The notes under the pieces are model-generated. The model worked only from the letters and a program-made list of their open reading frames with translations, was not told where the DNA came from and ran no database searches. Positions 12,890 through 23,800 of a DNA stretch of 64,000 bases are shown here, piece after piece; the stretch's first letter is position 1; the number at the start of each line of letters is the position of its first letter. The DNA is taken from contig JACVVK020000001.1 of assembly GCA_018292915.2 (NCBI GenBank), positions 1,824,001 through 1,888,000 of the forward strand. Reading direction: 5' to 3'. The stretch is from Batillaria attramentaria. Its lineage: Eukaryota; Mollusca; Gastropoda; Batillariidae. Made by a program: the position numbers and the translations under genes.

Positions 12890-12970
12890 AAAATATTTGC
12901 CAACCGTCTGTTGCACTCTGAATCACACACACACACATACACCCTGAAAACCCAAAAAGGTCTGTGAAGA

Positions 12971-13615
12971 AGTTTTATTACAAATTCAACTGAAAAACTT
13001 GCAGATACGGAAACTGAACAATCCTAAAACTCAACATTTTAAAACAGGAAACTCCTGCAACTTAATAATATCAAATTTGAAGACATCTGACAAGTATGGA
13101 GCGATTTTGTGAATAATTGCTGTACATATATGACATTAAAATACTAAGTACAAAATTTAGAGATCTGTGCCTTTTTCAAGTTACTAAACAGACACATTGT
13201 TACTCATGTAAGCCAAAATGGACCTCTAAATGTTCAATAAAGCGTCTGATATACATGACCATAACTGTACCTGCTCATTTGCTAATGCAAGGTTGCCCGA
13301 GTCAGATGTGTTCGCATGTTCAGACTCAAACCAAAATGAAAACAGCAATCAGCGTATTAATTTTATTTAACAGCAAAGAAAACATGATTACAAACATTAA
13401 CTTGTAATTTGACAGTATAAAATCTGATATAGCCTGATAGGTATGGAAAACAGAGAAAAACCACTTTGCACAAATGTCTTTCAAACTCAGGACAAAAGGA
13501 CCGCTGATGGGTACACATATCGTATGAAAAGTGCTGCCTGCAAACAGTTCCTGATTCCACACTTATAAACAGCAACAAGATGCAACAACTGGACCACCTT
13601 GATGAGCTCAGCTTT
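12971..13615 (-). other. SLBP 3' UTR
   Basis: Downstream of the SLBP stop on the minus strand there are AATAAA signals at 13362-13367 and 12974-12979 (TTTATT on the plus strand). The sequence is AT-rich and non-coding. Confidence 0.5.
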
Positions 13616-16600
13616 CTAAAGGTCAAGGCAAGTCCCATTCTCGAGTGTATCATCCAGACAAAACTCATCTGCATCACCAAGGTCATCCTCCTCTTTATCT
13701 TCCTCCTCTAACATCATCTCTTCCCATGTCTTGACTTTGCCAGTCCGAAACTTCAGAGTAACCTCATCATCTTGCATTTCCTCTTCCTCCTCCTGCGGCT
13801 GACTGCAGTCTTGGATGGTTTCGTAGCCAGTGTCCGAGGCAGTTTCCAATGTGCTGCTTGTGGGCGAGGTTGACAGAACACTGCAGCACAAGACAAGAGA
13901 CGTTAGACATTCTATAGTGTGTGTAGTGTATCTGAAAAAAACTATTTTAAGATTAACATAACAATGGCAGTTAACAATAACAGACTTTTCTCATCTTGGA
14001 CACTCAGACTGCTGTGTTCACAGTACAAAATAAGTCCACTGCCACAGCAGTTAAAACAAAACCAGAAACTTAATGGCTTCTATCTTCATGAAGGCAACAC
14101 ACAGTAGATAATCATCTTGCCCTGGCAACTCATGGAACCTTCCAAGTTCACACAACAGATGCCAAGTTAGTTGTGGTGCACCCTGTACACTCCTGTCATC
14201 TGAAGCAACATGTCCCATCTCTCCACAGTACAAACCTGGAAGGTGGAGAACTGACAGAAGCGCCTGCTTGACTGTTTTTGTCACTGGCAGCGTCATCAAC
14301 ATCAGCTGGGTCCCATGTGTGCAGAGCCTTTCGCCAGCGCCGCACCTTGTTGTCCCAATACCGACGGCTGCACGGCTCACACTTGTTGGGTGTTTTGGGG
14401 TGGAAACTCGCCCTCTGAGTGCTGGGTGAACACAACATACATGACACATTAGCCAGCTATAACAATGTGTATACACATCACCAGTATTATGTAAATGAAG
14501 GCAATGACTTTTCCTTACAGTTGTTAGACTGCACTGCCAGTTTATGTTCACAGCTTAAAATGGGTCCATGATCCAAAAGCAGGAAAAGTGATTCTGATTT
14601 TTGTCTAATCACATCTTTGGTGCTTCACTTGGACATTCACCACTGATCAAGTATTAAAGTGTGCAGCATTCAGTGACGAAGTGGCAAAGCCATAAGCGCT
14701 TTGTAGATGTGGTATGCTGGGGGTGTCCTGGGGCATGCTCCCTAGAATTAGACTAAAATCACCGGTCCCTGTAGTGTAGTGGTTAGTACTTTGGACCATG
14801 GACCGGGAGACCCGGGTTCGAGTCCCAGCCGAGGCAAGCAGGATTTTTCCTACCTAGGTCGGCTCCTACCCAGAGAGGGTGTGCTATGGACCCAATGGGG
14901 AGGCTGTTGCCACACAAAGTTTCGCCCACTTCACGGGTGTGACTTTGGGGGTGCTGCCCTTGGTATGACACGTCTTGTGATGTGGATGATTACACGGTCG
15001 GCACCGCAGGAGTTGTAGTTCCCAGGCCTGGTTAATGCCGGGATATTTATGACAGGAAGCGAGGAATGCGGCCCTGTCCCGCAGTCCCAAACCACACGGA
15101 CCTCCATAGCATCTTACCATCATCATGCATAATAATAAAAAATAAATTGTCCCAGCTTCCAAGCCCTCCTTGGATTTCACCCATTACCAGAGAGGAACAC
15201 CACTGGAGCTGGCAAAAGAGCTGGGGCAGTAAAAAAAAAAAAAAAAAAAGGGACTAAAATCTGTGCAATTCGGTGCATTTTAACATGATTTTACGTGTTT
15301 CTGAGCAGGAAACACTTTCCTTCAAGGATTTTGTTTTTTTAGAATTTGACTGAAATCTGAGCAAACTGGAATGATATTAAGTGCTTCAGAGGAGGAAACA
15401 CACATCGTGGTTGGAGGAAAATTTTCAGCCGAAGGTGGAAACCCACCAAAAAGTGGAAGATTTTAAAGATCTAAGCTATCAACAAAAAGCTTTCCAAAGT
15501 GTGAAAAATTTTATCCAGTCGACCGTGCAAGCACAGTCAACTCTGTCACAGTTGCAGAGTTTTCAGCGTCCCTGAAACCCCAACAAAAGCCAAGGGCAGC
15601 CTGATTCACAGCTCAGTTTGCGTTTTGACACTGAGCGAGAAAGATTGTGCAGCACTCAACATCCTGGCGCTGGACACTGTAGCGATATCTCTCTCTCACT
15701 GATGAAAAGCCATATAATGCCATGGCAAACTCGTGCTCTGGTTTTATAAGGGTCCCCGGAGCGCTGAAAACTCTGCATCTGTGACAGAGTTGACTGTGCT
15801 TGTGCAGTCGACTCTGTAAAATTTTGTTCACACTTCAGAAAGCTTTTTACTGGGAGCTTAGATCTGTAAGCCCTGCATATTCCACGACCACGCCTCTTTC
15901 TCTCTTAACCTGTCTACACCCACTTGATCAAGTGCTGCTGAATATGAAGAGGCAAGACAGAGGGTTATTACACACACACACTTTGTGTCAGACTTGAGCC
16001 AAAAATGGTCATTTGAAACGAACAACTCATTACAGGGGTGCTAGCAACTCGGGACCTACAAATCTGAAACCACTTCAAAATGTTTTGCCAAATCTGAAAA
16101 GCCACAACTCGGAATGCAAGGAACGCCGAAAAAATTGACAGGGGGGGGGGGGGCAAACACGAAAGCCATGCAGGTTTTGAAACTCGGCACACGGCAAGCA
16201 AATCTAGCTACCGCAAATTACGTAGCCACCTCCACGCGCCACCTCTTTCTTTTTCACGATTTTGCGGTTAAAAGTGTTTCTAGTTCAAGAGGAGGCCATT
16301 GCAACTTGTACTGACTCCGCCGAAGACGGTCTCGAAATCGGAAATCCGATCTGAATCGGAAATCTGCCACCCTGCAAATCGGAATTCCCCCCCAAAACAC
16401 GTACGATTTTCTGCCAAATCGGAAATCTGGATTCAGGTGAAATTTCAAATCGGAAATCCGATCTGAATCAGAACTCTGGCACCCCTGTCATTATAACACT
16501 AAAAAGCTTTATGCTAAGGGCAAAGTCTTCAAGACTTACTCAGGAACCTTCTCCCTGTAAGTCTTGTAACCCAGCGTGTTCTTGCCATAGTCAATGTCCT

Positions 16601-19600
16601 TCTGACGTCGAGCCAGTTGTATCTCTGTCAGCACTCCTTGTTTCTGTCCACCTTCACTGTAATCACACACACATAAACTAAAGTGTTGAAACACAAAATA
16701 ACTGTGGACATGGATACATCTGCTGAACATACAGGAATGAGCAAACAACCTCCTGGCCGATAAAATTTAACACAACTCAACTGAAAAGCAGTACAAACAT
16801 TTCACATAACACACACACATGCATAAATTCACACATATATCCTTTAGTAAATAAACTACATGTATGTAACATTTTAACATTTAATATATATGTATTTATA
16901 GCAGTACCAGTGCATTACAAAATAATCCAAGGAGATCAGAGCAATGCCAGTCAAACCCTACAGCACTGCAAACCATGAGTAACACTACAGTTGCTTTATT
17001 GTGGAGGGTCAGTGCAGCTATTCAAATATATATATACAGTAAGAAATAAAGTAAAGAAACACACCCCTGACTTTGGGTCTCGGCAGCCTCTGCAGACGAT
17101 CCGTTTCCAGTCCACAAGCATTTCCTTACATTCCTGTATGTGAGCGAGAGAGTGAGAGAGAGATGATGATGATGATGAAACGTTTTTTATTCAGGATAGA
17201 GCATTTAGGCATTGCTGCCTATCTTACATGCTGTCCTGCTATAGAGAGAGAGAGAGAGAAAAAAAAGAGATGCAGATGTAGAAGATCCCAGGGATTTTCC
17301 CTCTCACACACTTTATCACAGTGTCCTTTGTGCATTCATTCCAATTAAATTCAAAATACTTTGTTTGAGAGAGAATCTAAAACAAAAAATTTCTTTCCCT
17401 TCACATAATACTCTGTCACAGATAAGACAAAAATAAAATACAGTCATTAAAGATCTTGATATAACTATAAGATATAAAACTTCACATAGCAAACTAAGAT
17501 CACAAAGCTGCGTTGGCACCACATAGACTTACGTCTGTTGTTGATGCGACGTGTCACCGTCAACATTTTCAGTTGAAACTGTTGGTGAACCAAGTCTCTG
17601 ACGCACACTTCTGGGCAGCACGAAAGAACAAAAACCAAACTCATTCATATTGCAGAACACAGTTTCCATCTTTGGTCATACTGATACTAGCATTAACTTG
17701 AAGGAGCAAAAAACAACAACAACAAAAAAACACCAAAATAAAAACAAAACAAAACAAACAAGAGTGTACAGTAATGCAAACTCCCACTCGAAGAAACATT
17801 ACCAGGAATTGCAGAATTTTATCTTGGGGAAAAATGTCAGTGGACTGTCTATCCTTGCTTACACAGAGGGGTTTCTTTGTTTTGTCTGGGATAAACGTGT
17901 ACAACAGTGTAAGTCAGAGATTCCGAAGATTTTTGGACTGTAAGAGTAAGGTACAGCAAGTGGAATCCAGTACCTCGTTCCACGAGATTCTTGCTGACCA
18001 GGGTCAGATGACTGTCGTGAGAGGTACCTCCTTGGCCTGCTGCCACCTCCCCTGTGAACAAATGAGTGGGTTCATGAAGCCAACCAGCTGGGATAGAAAC
18101 AAGCAAAGAAAAGTGCCAGTGTGCTTCTCCCACTGCAGAACTGGCACTACAGTGCAACATCTAGTACTTATTCACTGAACGAAAGACAGCAGAGCAGTTT
18201 AAAACTCTCTTTACCTGTTCTCTCTGAAACCTGCAGCCCTCTGGCCTGGAGAGGAAGACTGGTGGTTGCCACGCTTTCTTGGTCCTCTGCTTTCACTGCA
18301 AATCAATCAATCTGTATATGAAATTTAGATTTCTTTTCCTGTAGGTGTACAGTTGTTTGCAGCTAGTCCCCCAGTACCAGGCAGGATTAAAGGTATTTTC
18401 TTTAAAATAATACAGCCTTCTGTTTATTTGCAAGAAGTTATGGCTGGTGTGTGTAGATCTGTGCTTGCAAACATATATATACATGTGTGTGCATTTTATT
18501 TGCAGACATCTGGGTTTGTGTTGTACTGGTAGGCACTGATAAGAAACTAATAATGTAATACTGTTTCTTTATTATTATTAGAAGTCAAAACACCCACTTT
18601 TGATATCCTGCATGCATGTCAGCGCCATTGTCTCTCTCTGTACAGTCAGATGTTCCCAATGGTAGTCTACTTGCGACATCTGGAGGCAGGAATCTGTTCA
18701 AGAAAAACAAGTTCTTATAAATAACAGCGTAGTACAGGTACTATATATCAGTATAATGTAGACTTAACGTAACACTGAGTTTTAAAACCGATAAGCGCAG
18801 CTCTAGAAAAATTTTGAAATCAAACATACATTTTTCACCCCTCCACCATCATTTGGAATCACTGGAAACTGCATGCGGTAACTCAAGACTTAAACCAATA
18901 CTCACTGGTCTAGGGTAGGTTTCCTGTCAAGTGGGCGCACATCATTCCTTCAAAAGGAAAATGAAAGGTTATGTAAGTTGTCATGGTGCGAGAACCATGA
19001 CGTGAGAATGATGTGAGAATGTGCGAGAGAATGGCGAACGGATGTGCGAGTGCATGTGTGTGTGCTTGTGTGTGTGATTCACTGGAGTAAACTTCAACAT
19101 CTTCAACTTCAACAGCCCTTCCGATTGGTAACTTGCATGTTGTTCGTTCCTGCATGGTGTGCGTGAGTGTGTGTGGATGGTTGATTGATTGCATGGGTTG
19201 CTTTGCACCACCTCAACGGCCATACACCACATCCTGACAGCTAAGAGCAACACGTATTTCCGGACTTGTAGTCGTGCGAAACGACTACAAAGTACTGTGC
19301 ATGACAGCATTGAAAGTTTATAGTCATGGAAAGGTAAACAGCACAAACTGGCCTACAGGTGCGTTAAACATTTTAATTAATTCTCGATAGTTTTGGACCA
19401 CATTAAATGTGAACAGGAAAAAGATGTATTCTATTATCTAGATCATAAAGATGAATATTGCTTCCATAGGATTAGGAATGCATTGACTACATATATAAAA
19501 AAAGCTTTGTAACTTATGTAAGCATGATTGCTGCACCTGCTATACTTTCCACGGTTTCTTGGTGCCCTTTCTTTATTGCCGTGTTTTGATTTATTCATTC

Positions 19601-20184
19601 CTTCCTCCTGTGATCTTAGCGGGCTCCGTAAAGGTCCCAGGGAATCCTCAGCAATGTACTTGCTGCTCCTGAAAGAGCATCAAAATAATCATCAGGTGCC
19701 CTGCATGAACATTACTCACATGACCCGACCTAACATCACTTTCATGTAGTCATACTCAAAGTTCATCTCACTACGTACGTTCACGGTTGGTAAGTACTAC
19801 TCACCTTTCTGAAATTCGGTATTCCAATTTCCATGCATTTCATCAAACCTTACATCCAACAATGCTTACAGAGCACACGACGCGGTTCTGTTGCAACGAT
19901 CCGTATCTACATGTTAATTGTGCAGAACAAAACAGAAACCGCTGTGAGGTCAGTTTTACCAGCTCTTGCACCTTGCACACCCACACAAAAATGTTTGAAG
20001 ACTACGAACATCCTGCAACACCAACGGCTTCTCTAAGGAAACCAAGAACCATCTAATCTCTAGCATACGCCGTTGTTTTCCATCAATATACTATGTCTGA
20101 CAAAATGAAATAGATTTTTAAATCACAACTGTACCCCCTGGATGGTCGGTCACTGGACGGTCTGCAAAACTTCGGAGAAATCAT
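13616..20184 (-). CDS. Histone mRNA stem-loop binding protein SLBP (ten exons, complete)
   Basis: Exons in transcript order: 20184-20135, 19668-19537, 18947-18906, 18693-18598, 18295-18215, 18051-17974, 17610-17533, 16656-16540, 14421-14236, 13880-13616 (374 aa). The RNA-binding domain (about residues 195-263) shows RRQKDIDYGKNTLGY, YREKVP, HPKTPNK and SRRYWDNKVRRWRKALH then TWDP. These match the SLBP family, including the TPNK phosphosite motif (235-238). SLBP binds the 3' stem-loop of replication-dependent histone mRNAs for processing, export and translation. The N-terminal half is Arg/Ser/Gly-rich and poorly conserved; the C-terminus is strongly acidic (EEEEE, EEEDKEEDD). The start ATG at 20184 is followed by a donor at GG|GTACAG. 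The frame is also open upstream of it, so a longer start cannot be excluded. All nine introns are phase 2. Confidence 0.93.
14236..16656 (-). CDS. SLBP RNA-binding domain exons
   Basis: Exon 16656-16540 encodes the first half (ARRQKDIDYGKNT to REKVP) and exon 14421-14236 the second half (HPKTPNK, SRRYWD, ALHTWDP). The acceptor CACCCAG| at 14422 was preferred over the nearby CACTCAG| (14415-14421) because only the former keeps phase and the expected spacing between VP and HPKTP. The intron between them is stuffed with mobile elements. Confidence 0.92.
14592..14660. repeat. Dispersed 69-bp repeat, copy 2
   Basis: This is the second copy of the 69-bp segment at 12821-12889, here inside the large SLBP intron and about 100 bases from the SINE insertion. 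Confidence 0.85.
14761..15251 (+). mobile_element. Full-length tRNA-derived SINE with target-site duplication
   Basis: A tRNA-like head contains box A (TAGTGTAGTGG) and box B (GTTCGAGTC); the wording resembles tRNA-Asp/Glu types. A roughly 400-bp unrelated body follows, ending in an A tract of about 20. The 10-bp GACTAAAATC occurs immediately before (14751-14760) and after (15252-15261), a target-site duplication. The element sits in the large SLBP intron, antisense to SLBP. It is a retrotransposed copy, not a working tRNA gene. Confidence 0.9.
15462..15866. mobile_element. Inverted-repeat MITE family A, copy 1
   Basis: The element is about 405 bp with terminal inverted repeats of about 105 bp. 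The left end reads AAAGATCTAAGCTATCAAC and the right end is its near reverse complement (GGGAGCTTAGATCT). The ends continue inward through CAGTCGACCGTGCAAGC and its mirror to TTTTCAGCG / CGCTGAAAA. A second copy lies at 58559-58970. There is no coding capacity, so it is non-autonomous. Confidence 0.85.
16033..16487. mobile_element. Non-autonomous DNA transposon with CAGGGGTGC ends
   Basis: The ends are inverted: CAGGGGTGCTAG at the left and its counterpart CTGGCACCCCTG at the right. TCATTA lies directly outside both ends (16027-16032 and 16488-16493), suggesting a 6-bp target duplication. The interior is rich in repeated AATCGGAAATC-type units in both orientations and contains a G12 run. The CAGGGGTG ends recall hAT/P-like families, but those normally give 8-bp duplications, so the superfamily is left open. 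Confidence 0.7.
17163..17240 (-). mobile_element. Possible LINE 3'-end fragment (weak)
   Basis: A (GAT)n run of about five units adjoins GTTTTTTATTCAGGATAG and sequence typical of molluscan retroelement 3' tails. Read on the minus strand it would end in a CAT microsatellite. It lies in an SLBP intron. Identification is by resemblance only. Confidence 0.25.
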
Positions 20185-20830
20185 AACGAATGCTGTAGTG
20201 TTTGTCTCTGGTGCAAGAAGAAAGGGTCGATCTCTCTGACGCGGTCCGGATTCCGCGCCAGATTCCAGCGCATGCGTGTTAGATATAAACAAATGTTTAA
20301 AAAGATGTGGTTTTCTGATTTGTGTGTAAAGAAAATGTATTAAAGATAAATTTACATCAGAAAAATAATGCAATGTTAAAAAGTAATGGCAATGTGTTGG
20401 TAAGTAGGTTGTGTGTTGTCGGCACCCAAACAATATGCCCTCTTTCGATTGGTTGAAATTGTGGTTTGTTCAAACGTGGTGGCGGTGGTCTCCGTGTCTG
20501 GGCACATCCTTGCTTTAGTGGCAAAATTTTCTGGAAACATGTTGACAGCATCACTGCTTTTATTTTGACGAGTGCAGTGGACTGTAAAGTGCTTCAAAAA
20601 TATTTGTGTAAATGAAATCCTCTCTGAGTGACACCAAACCGCTCATAATCTTTGGACTGAAATAGCAACCAGACCGACGCTTTCGTCCCTGAGCGGCAGG
20701 TGATGCCAGGACATTCAACTCGAGGAGCAGCTGCTGCGTCACATTGAGTACAATTTCTGACAACAAAAATTTCAAAAACTTCTTATGAGAAAACTTAAAG
20801 CTGAAGAGATGCTTCTTGTTTGATCTGAGG
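20185..20830. promoter_or_regulatory. Divergent SLBP-CDC25 promoter interval
   Basis: This 646-bp interval separates the SLBP start codon (minus) from the CDC25 start codon (plus), and must hold both 5' leaders unless unseen upstream exons exist. Visible elements include an inverted CCAAT box (ATTGG in CGATTGGTTG, 20449-20458), a CHR-like TTCAAA (20469-20474; TTTGAA on the minus strand), and a GC-rich E2F-like stretch CCGCGCCA (about 20253-20260) in the probable SLBP leader. No clear TATA box was seen. Function is inferred from position and motif resemblance. Confidence 0.55.
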
Positions 20831-23800
20831 ATGTCTAGGCAACCACTGAAACCAATAAGTCTAAATCTCAAACTACGGAAGGTGACCACTGCGGCTTCGA
20901 AGACAAGACCAAGCATGTCTCAGAACATGGAAATGGCTGCAAATTCTGTGGGTCCGTCGCCTTGTGCGCTGAATTCACCGATGTCAAATTTGGCGATGAA
21001 CCTCAGTGAATTGTCAACAGGAAGGTACATATATGCATGTTTGACCTAAATCTGTCAGTACTGTCGTTACAATTCTAGAACAGTCCAAAAAGTAAACCAA
21101 ACAGGGAAGCACTGTTTATGTCAGGTCCTCCAGTGAGTTGCTCCTGAAGCGTTGTTTTTTCGTACTGCTTGGTCGATTACTTTTATGTCTATATTCATAG
21201 ATCAATAGTGATTGCACACACACGAAATAATAATAAAATATCGTGTACAAGTTTTTGTGCATAGTTGTGAATAATCCACTTTATCATCTATGTTTACAAA
21301 CCCTTACTCGAGTTTGTGCACTTTTGCAGTTGACTGGAGTGGTCATTCATCTGGACATAATGAATGTGATTCTTTATGAATCTATGCATAGTTTCCTTAG
21401 CGTCTGGAAAGGTTTATAGCAATTACCAGTATGCAAACGTGTGGAGTATACTTCTGAAGGCTGATTGTGGAGGTTTTGCTTTGTTGTGTTTAAATGTCTA
21501 TTATGGTTTTTCCTTGAAGTGATTTACAGTATGACTTTTTCTTTCACCACCATTTTCCAGTACTCTTGCACCACAGTTAGTGAGTTACATGCACTGTTTG
21601 TCCGCTATTTATAAGACTGCCAGTACTAATACTAGTACTGCTAGTATTATGGAACACTTTTATTCCCTGACAGCCTGAGCTGTAGGGAATCACTGATTCA
21701 CATTGGCACTGACTGATCATTGGTGTGCAGTTTATGCCTTCACTTCAGCCCGTGTTTCTCGGTCCTACTAATTACCGAAAACAACGAAACGACCGAAAAC
21801 AACTCTTAATACGGATAGAACGCGGTTCAAACATAGAACTAACAACACACAAACATGATTAAAGGTGAAAAAAAGTGGCCTTGGCTTAAAAAAAGCTAAA
21901 AGGAAAAAAAGGTGATATTGCAGAAAATAACCTGTCCGGACCAGAGTCGCTTCCCTTGGGAGACACGTTCATTTCGTCGTGTTCTCTTGGAGTGAATAAG
22001 TACTTTTTTCCTTTAAACTAGTTTAATGCCTCTTTTTCACCTTTAATCATGTTTGTGTGTTGTTATTTCTATGTTTTAACTAAGTTCTACGCGTTTTAAG
22101 AGTTGTTTTCGGTTGTTTTCGGTAATTAGTAGGACCCCGTGTTTCTGTTTCATCACATGTTTTTGCATCTGTGTCGTTTGGTTGTCTGGATGGGTTCACA
22201 GGCATACCTGTAACTAATCCCCAGCACTTTTTTTTGGTTTGTTTTAAGGGGAACTCCAAAACGACGCCTTTCTTTGTCCAGTATTGACACACCACCTACA
22301 GATGATATAAGGCCACCCTCGGAAAAAACAGCGTCCTCGTCAGCAGAGTCAGGTTTGTGCATCACAGTAACCATGTTTTATTCTTAATCTTGTGCTGTCT
22401 TTGTGTTTATTCTTGTCTGCAATTGTACCAATAAGGCGTTCCAACTCCAAGAGAATTATATACTGAGATGAAGTCAAAATATGTACTGACTCAAATTTTA
22501 AATGCATAATGCGTTCCTGCTTTCAGAGTGTGTTCATACGAATGATTGATAGTTGTTCTGATGTGTTGGATGTGGGGGTATAGATGCTGGTTTGTGTTTA
22601 CTCCCAGTTTCGAAAGCATGGCGTATCATTGCAGGTGGCATCAAAGCTAGTTTTACTGTTAGAATCATAGAGTTCTTTTTTTTAAAGTTGAAGTTAAATT
22701 CATCAGTTTAGAATTAAATTACTTGTGAAAATGAAACATTGACTTGAACTGAAGCACACACTGTTTGATTTCTTTAGGGGTATTTGTCGATTCACCAACA
22801 CTGCTGGACTCACCAACGCTTGACAGGTACATGTAACTCTCTCTCTCTCTCTCTCTTATTCACACAGATTCTGACAGGAGATTTTTGTTAATTTTTTTGG
22901 TCCAATTTTTGTTTTCATTTGCAATTGACAATTTTGCATGGAAAGATCTGGTGTTGGTCAGCAAGGACTGTTTGCATCACTCATACTCTTGTATTTAGTT
23001 GTTTTTTGCCGTTTTTTTTTTCCGTTTCGTATTAGATAAGGAATTGTTCACTTGTTTGCCTTTTTTTTTTCTCGCCATTTTAGATTTGGAGAAATGGTAT
23101 TAGTTTTGGCCTATAATGCTGATTGTGAAGGTTGATGGTGAACATCATGTTTACGTTTACAACCACAGTGGATCTTCTGTGTGATTGTTTTCAAGCCACC
23201 GACCCCTGCTGCATTTATTTTCACTAGATGTACACACAGACGTACCCGGTCCCCTCCTAGTGCCATCCCCTTTGTGCAGCGTGCAATTACCAAGAGGTCT
23301 TAGTGTGTCAGCCTCAGGGGGTTGACCCATTTAGTGAATCCGGGGCGGTGGTTTGGGTGATCAGTATCAAGCGCTGGGAATTCATCAAGTTTGGCGGGAG
23401 AGAAATTATGGGGGTGAAATTGGAGCCAGGAGCATGATAACCACGTCCACCCCCTCCCCCTCCCATGTCACATTGTATTCCCCAACCTGCAGCTGTTCTT
23501 GGTTTCAGGGTTTCGGTTATGTAATGTGAGCGGGTGTGCAGATGTGAGAGTACATCATGCCTACACCCCCCCCCCCCCCTCATCAATTGCCTTCATTTTG
23601 ACTTTAGAACCTCTCCCAACCCGGGCAGATGTAAGGTCTTAAAATTTAAAAAATGGTTTCGTGGTTGTTAAATTTACTGAGGCGGCTTCCTGAGATAAGT
23701 GTTGGTCTCTCTTGCTTTTTTGCAAACATTTATATGAAGACAGAATTGTGGATTTACAATGTTCCCCAGAATAACCGCAGTTCAGATTTTATGCAAACTA

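Larger units (their letters stand above)
12156..12970. other. Intergenic gap between convergent ARID5 and SLBP
   Basis: No coding exon is visible. It contains a two-copy 31-bp duplication that begins in the last bases of ARID5 (12170-12231), a two-copy 65-bp tandem duplication (12488-12617), and a 69-bp segment (12821-12889) that recurs in an SLBP intron at 14592-14660. The convergent transcripts appear to end on either side of this gap. Confidence 0.5.

Noticed and set aside
14763..14836. tRNA gene
   Set aside because: Boxes A and B are present but a SINE body, A tail and target duplication show it is a retroposon; the same reasoning applies at 27885 and 53743.
20185..20433. Longer SLBP N-terminus starting at 20433
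   Set aside because: The frame is open upstream, but the added sequence is unlike SLBP, is rich in His/Phe/Leu, and falls in the short divergent promoter interval.
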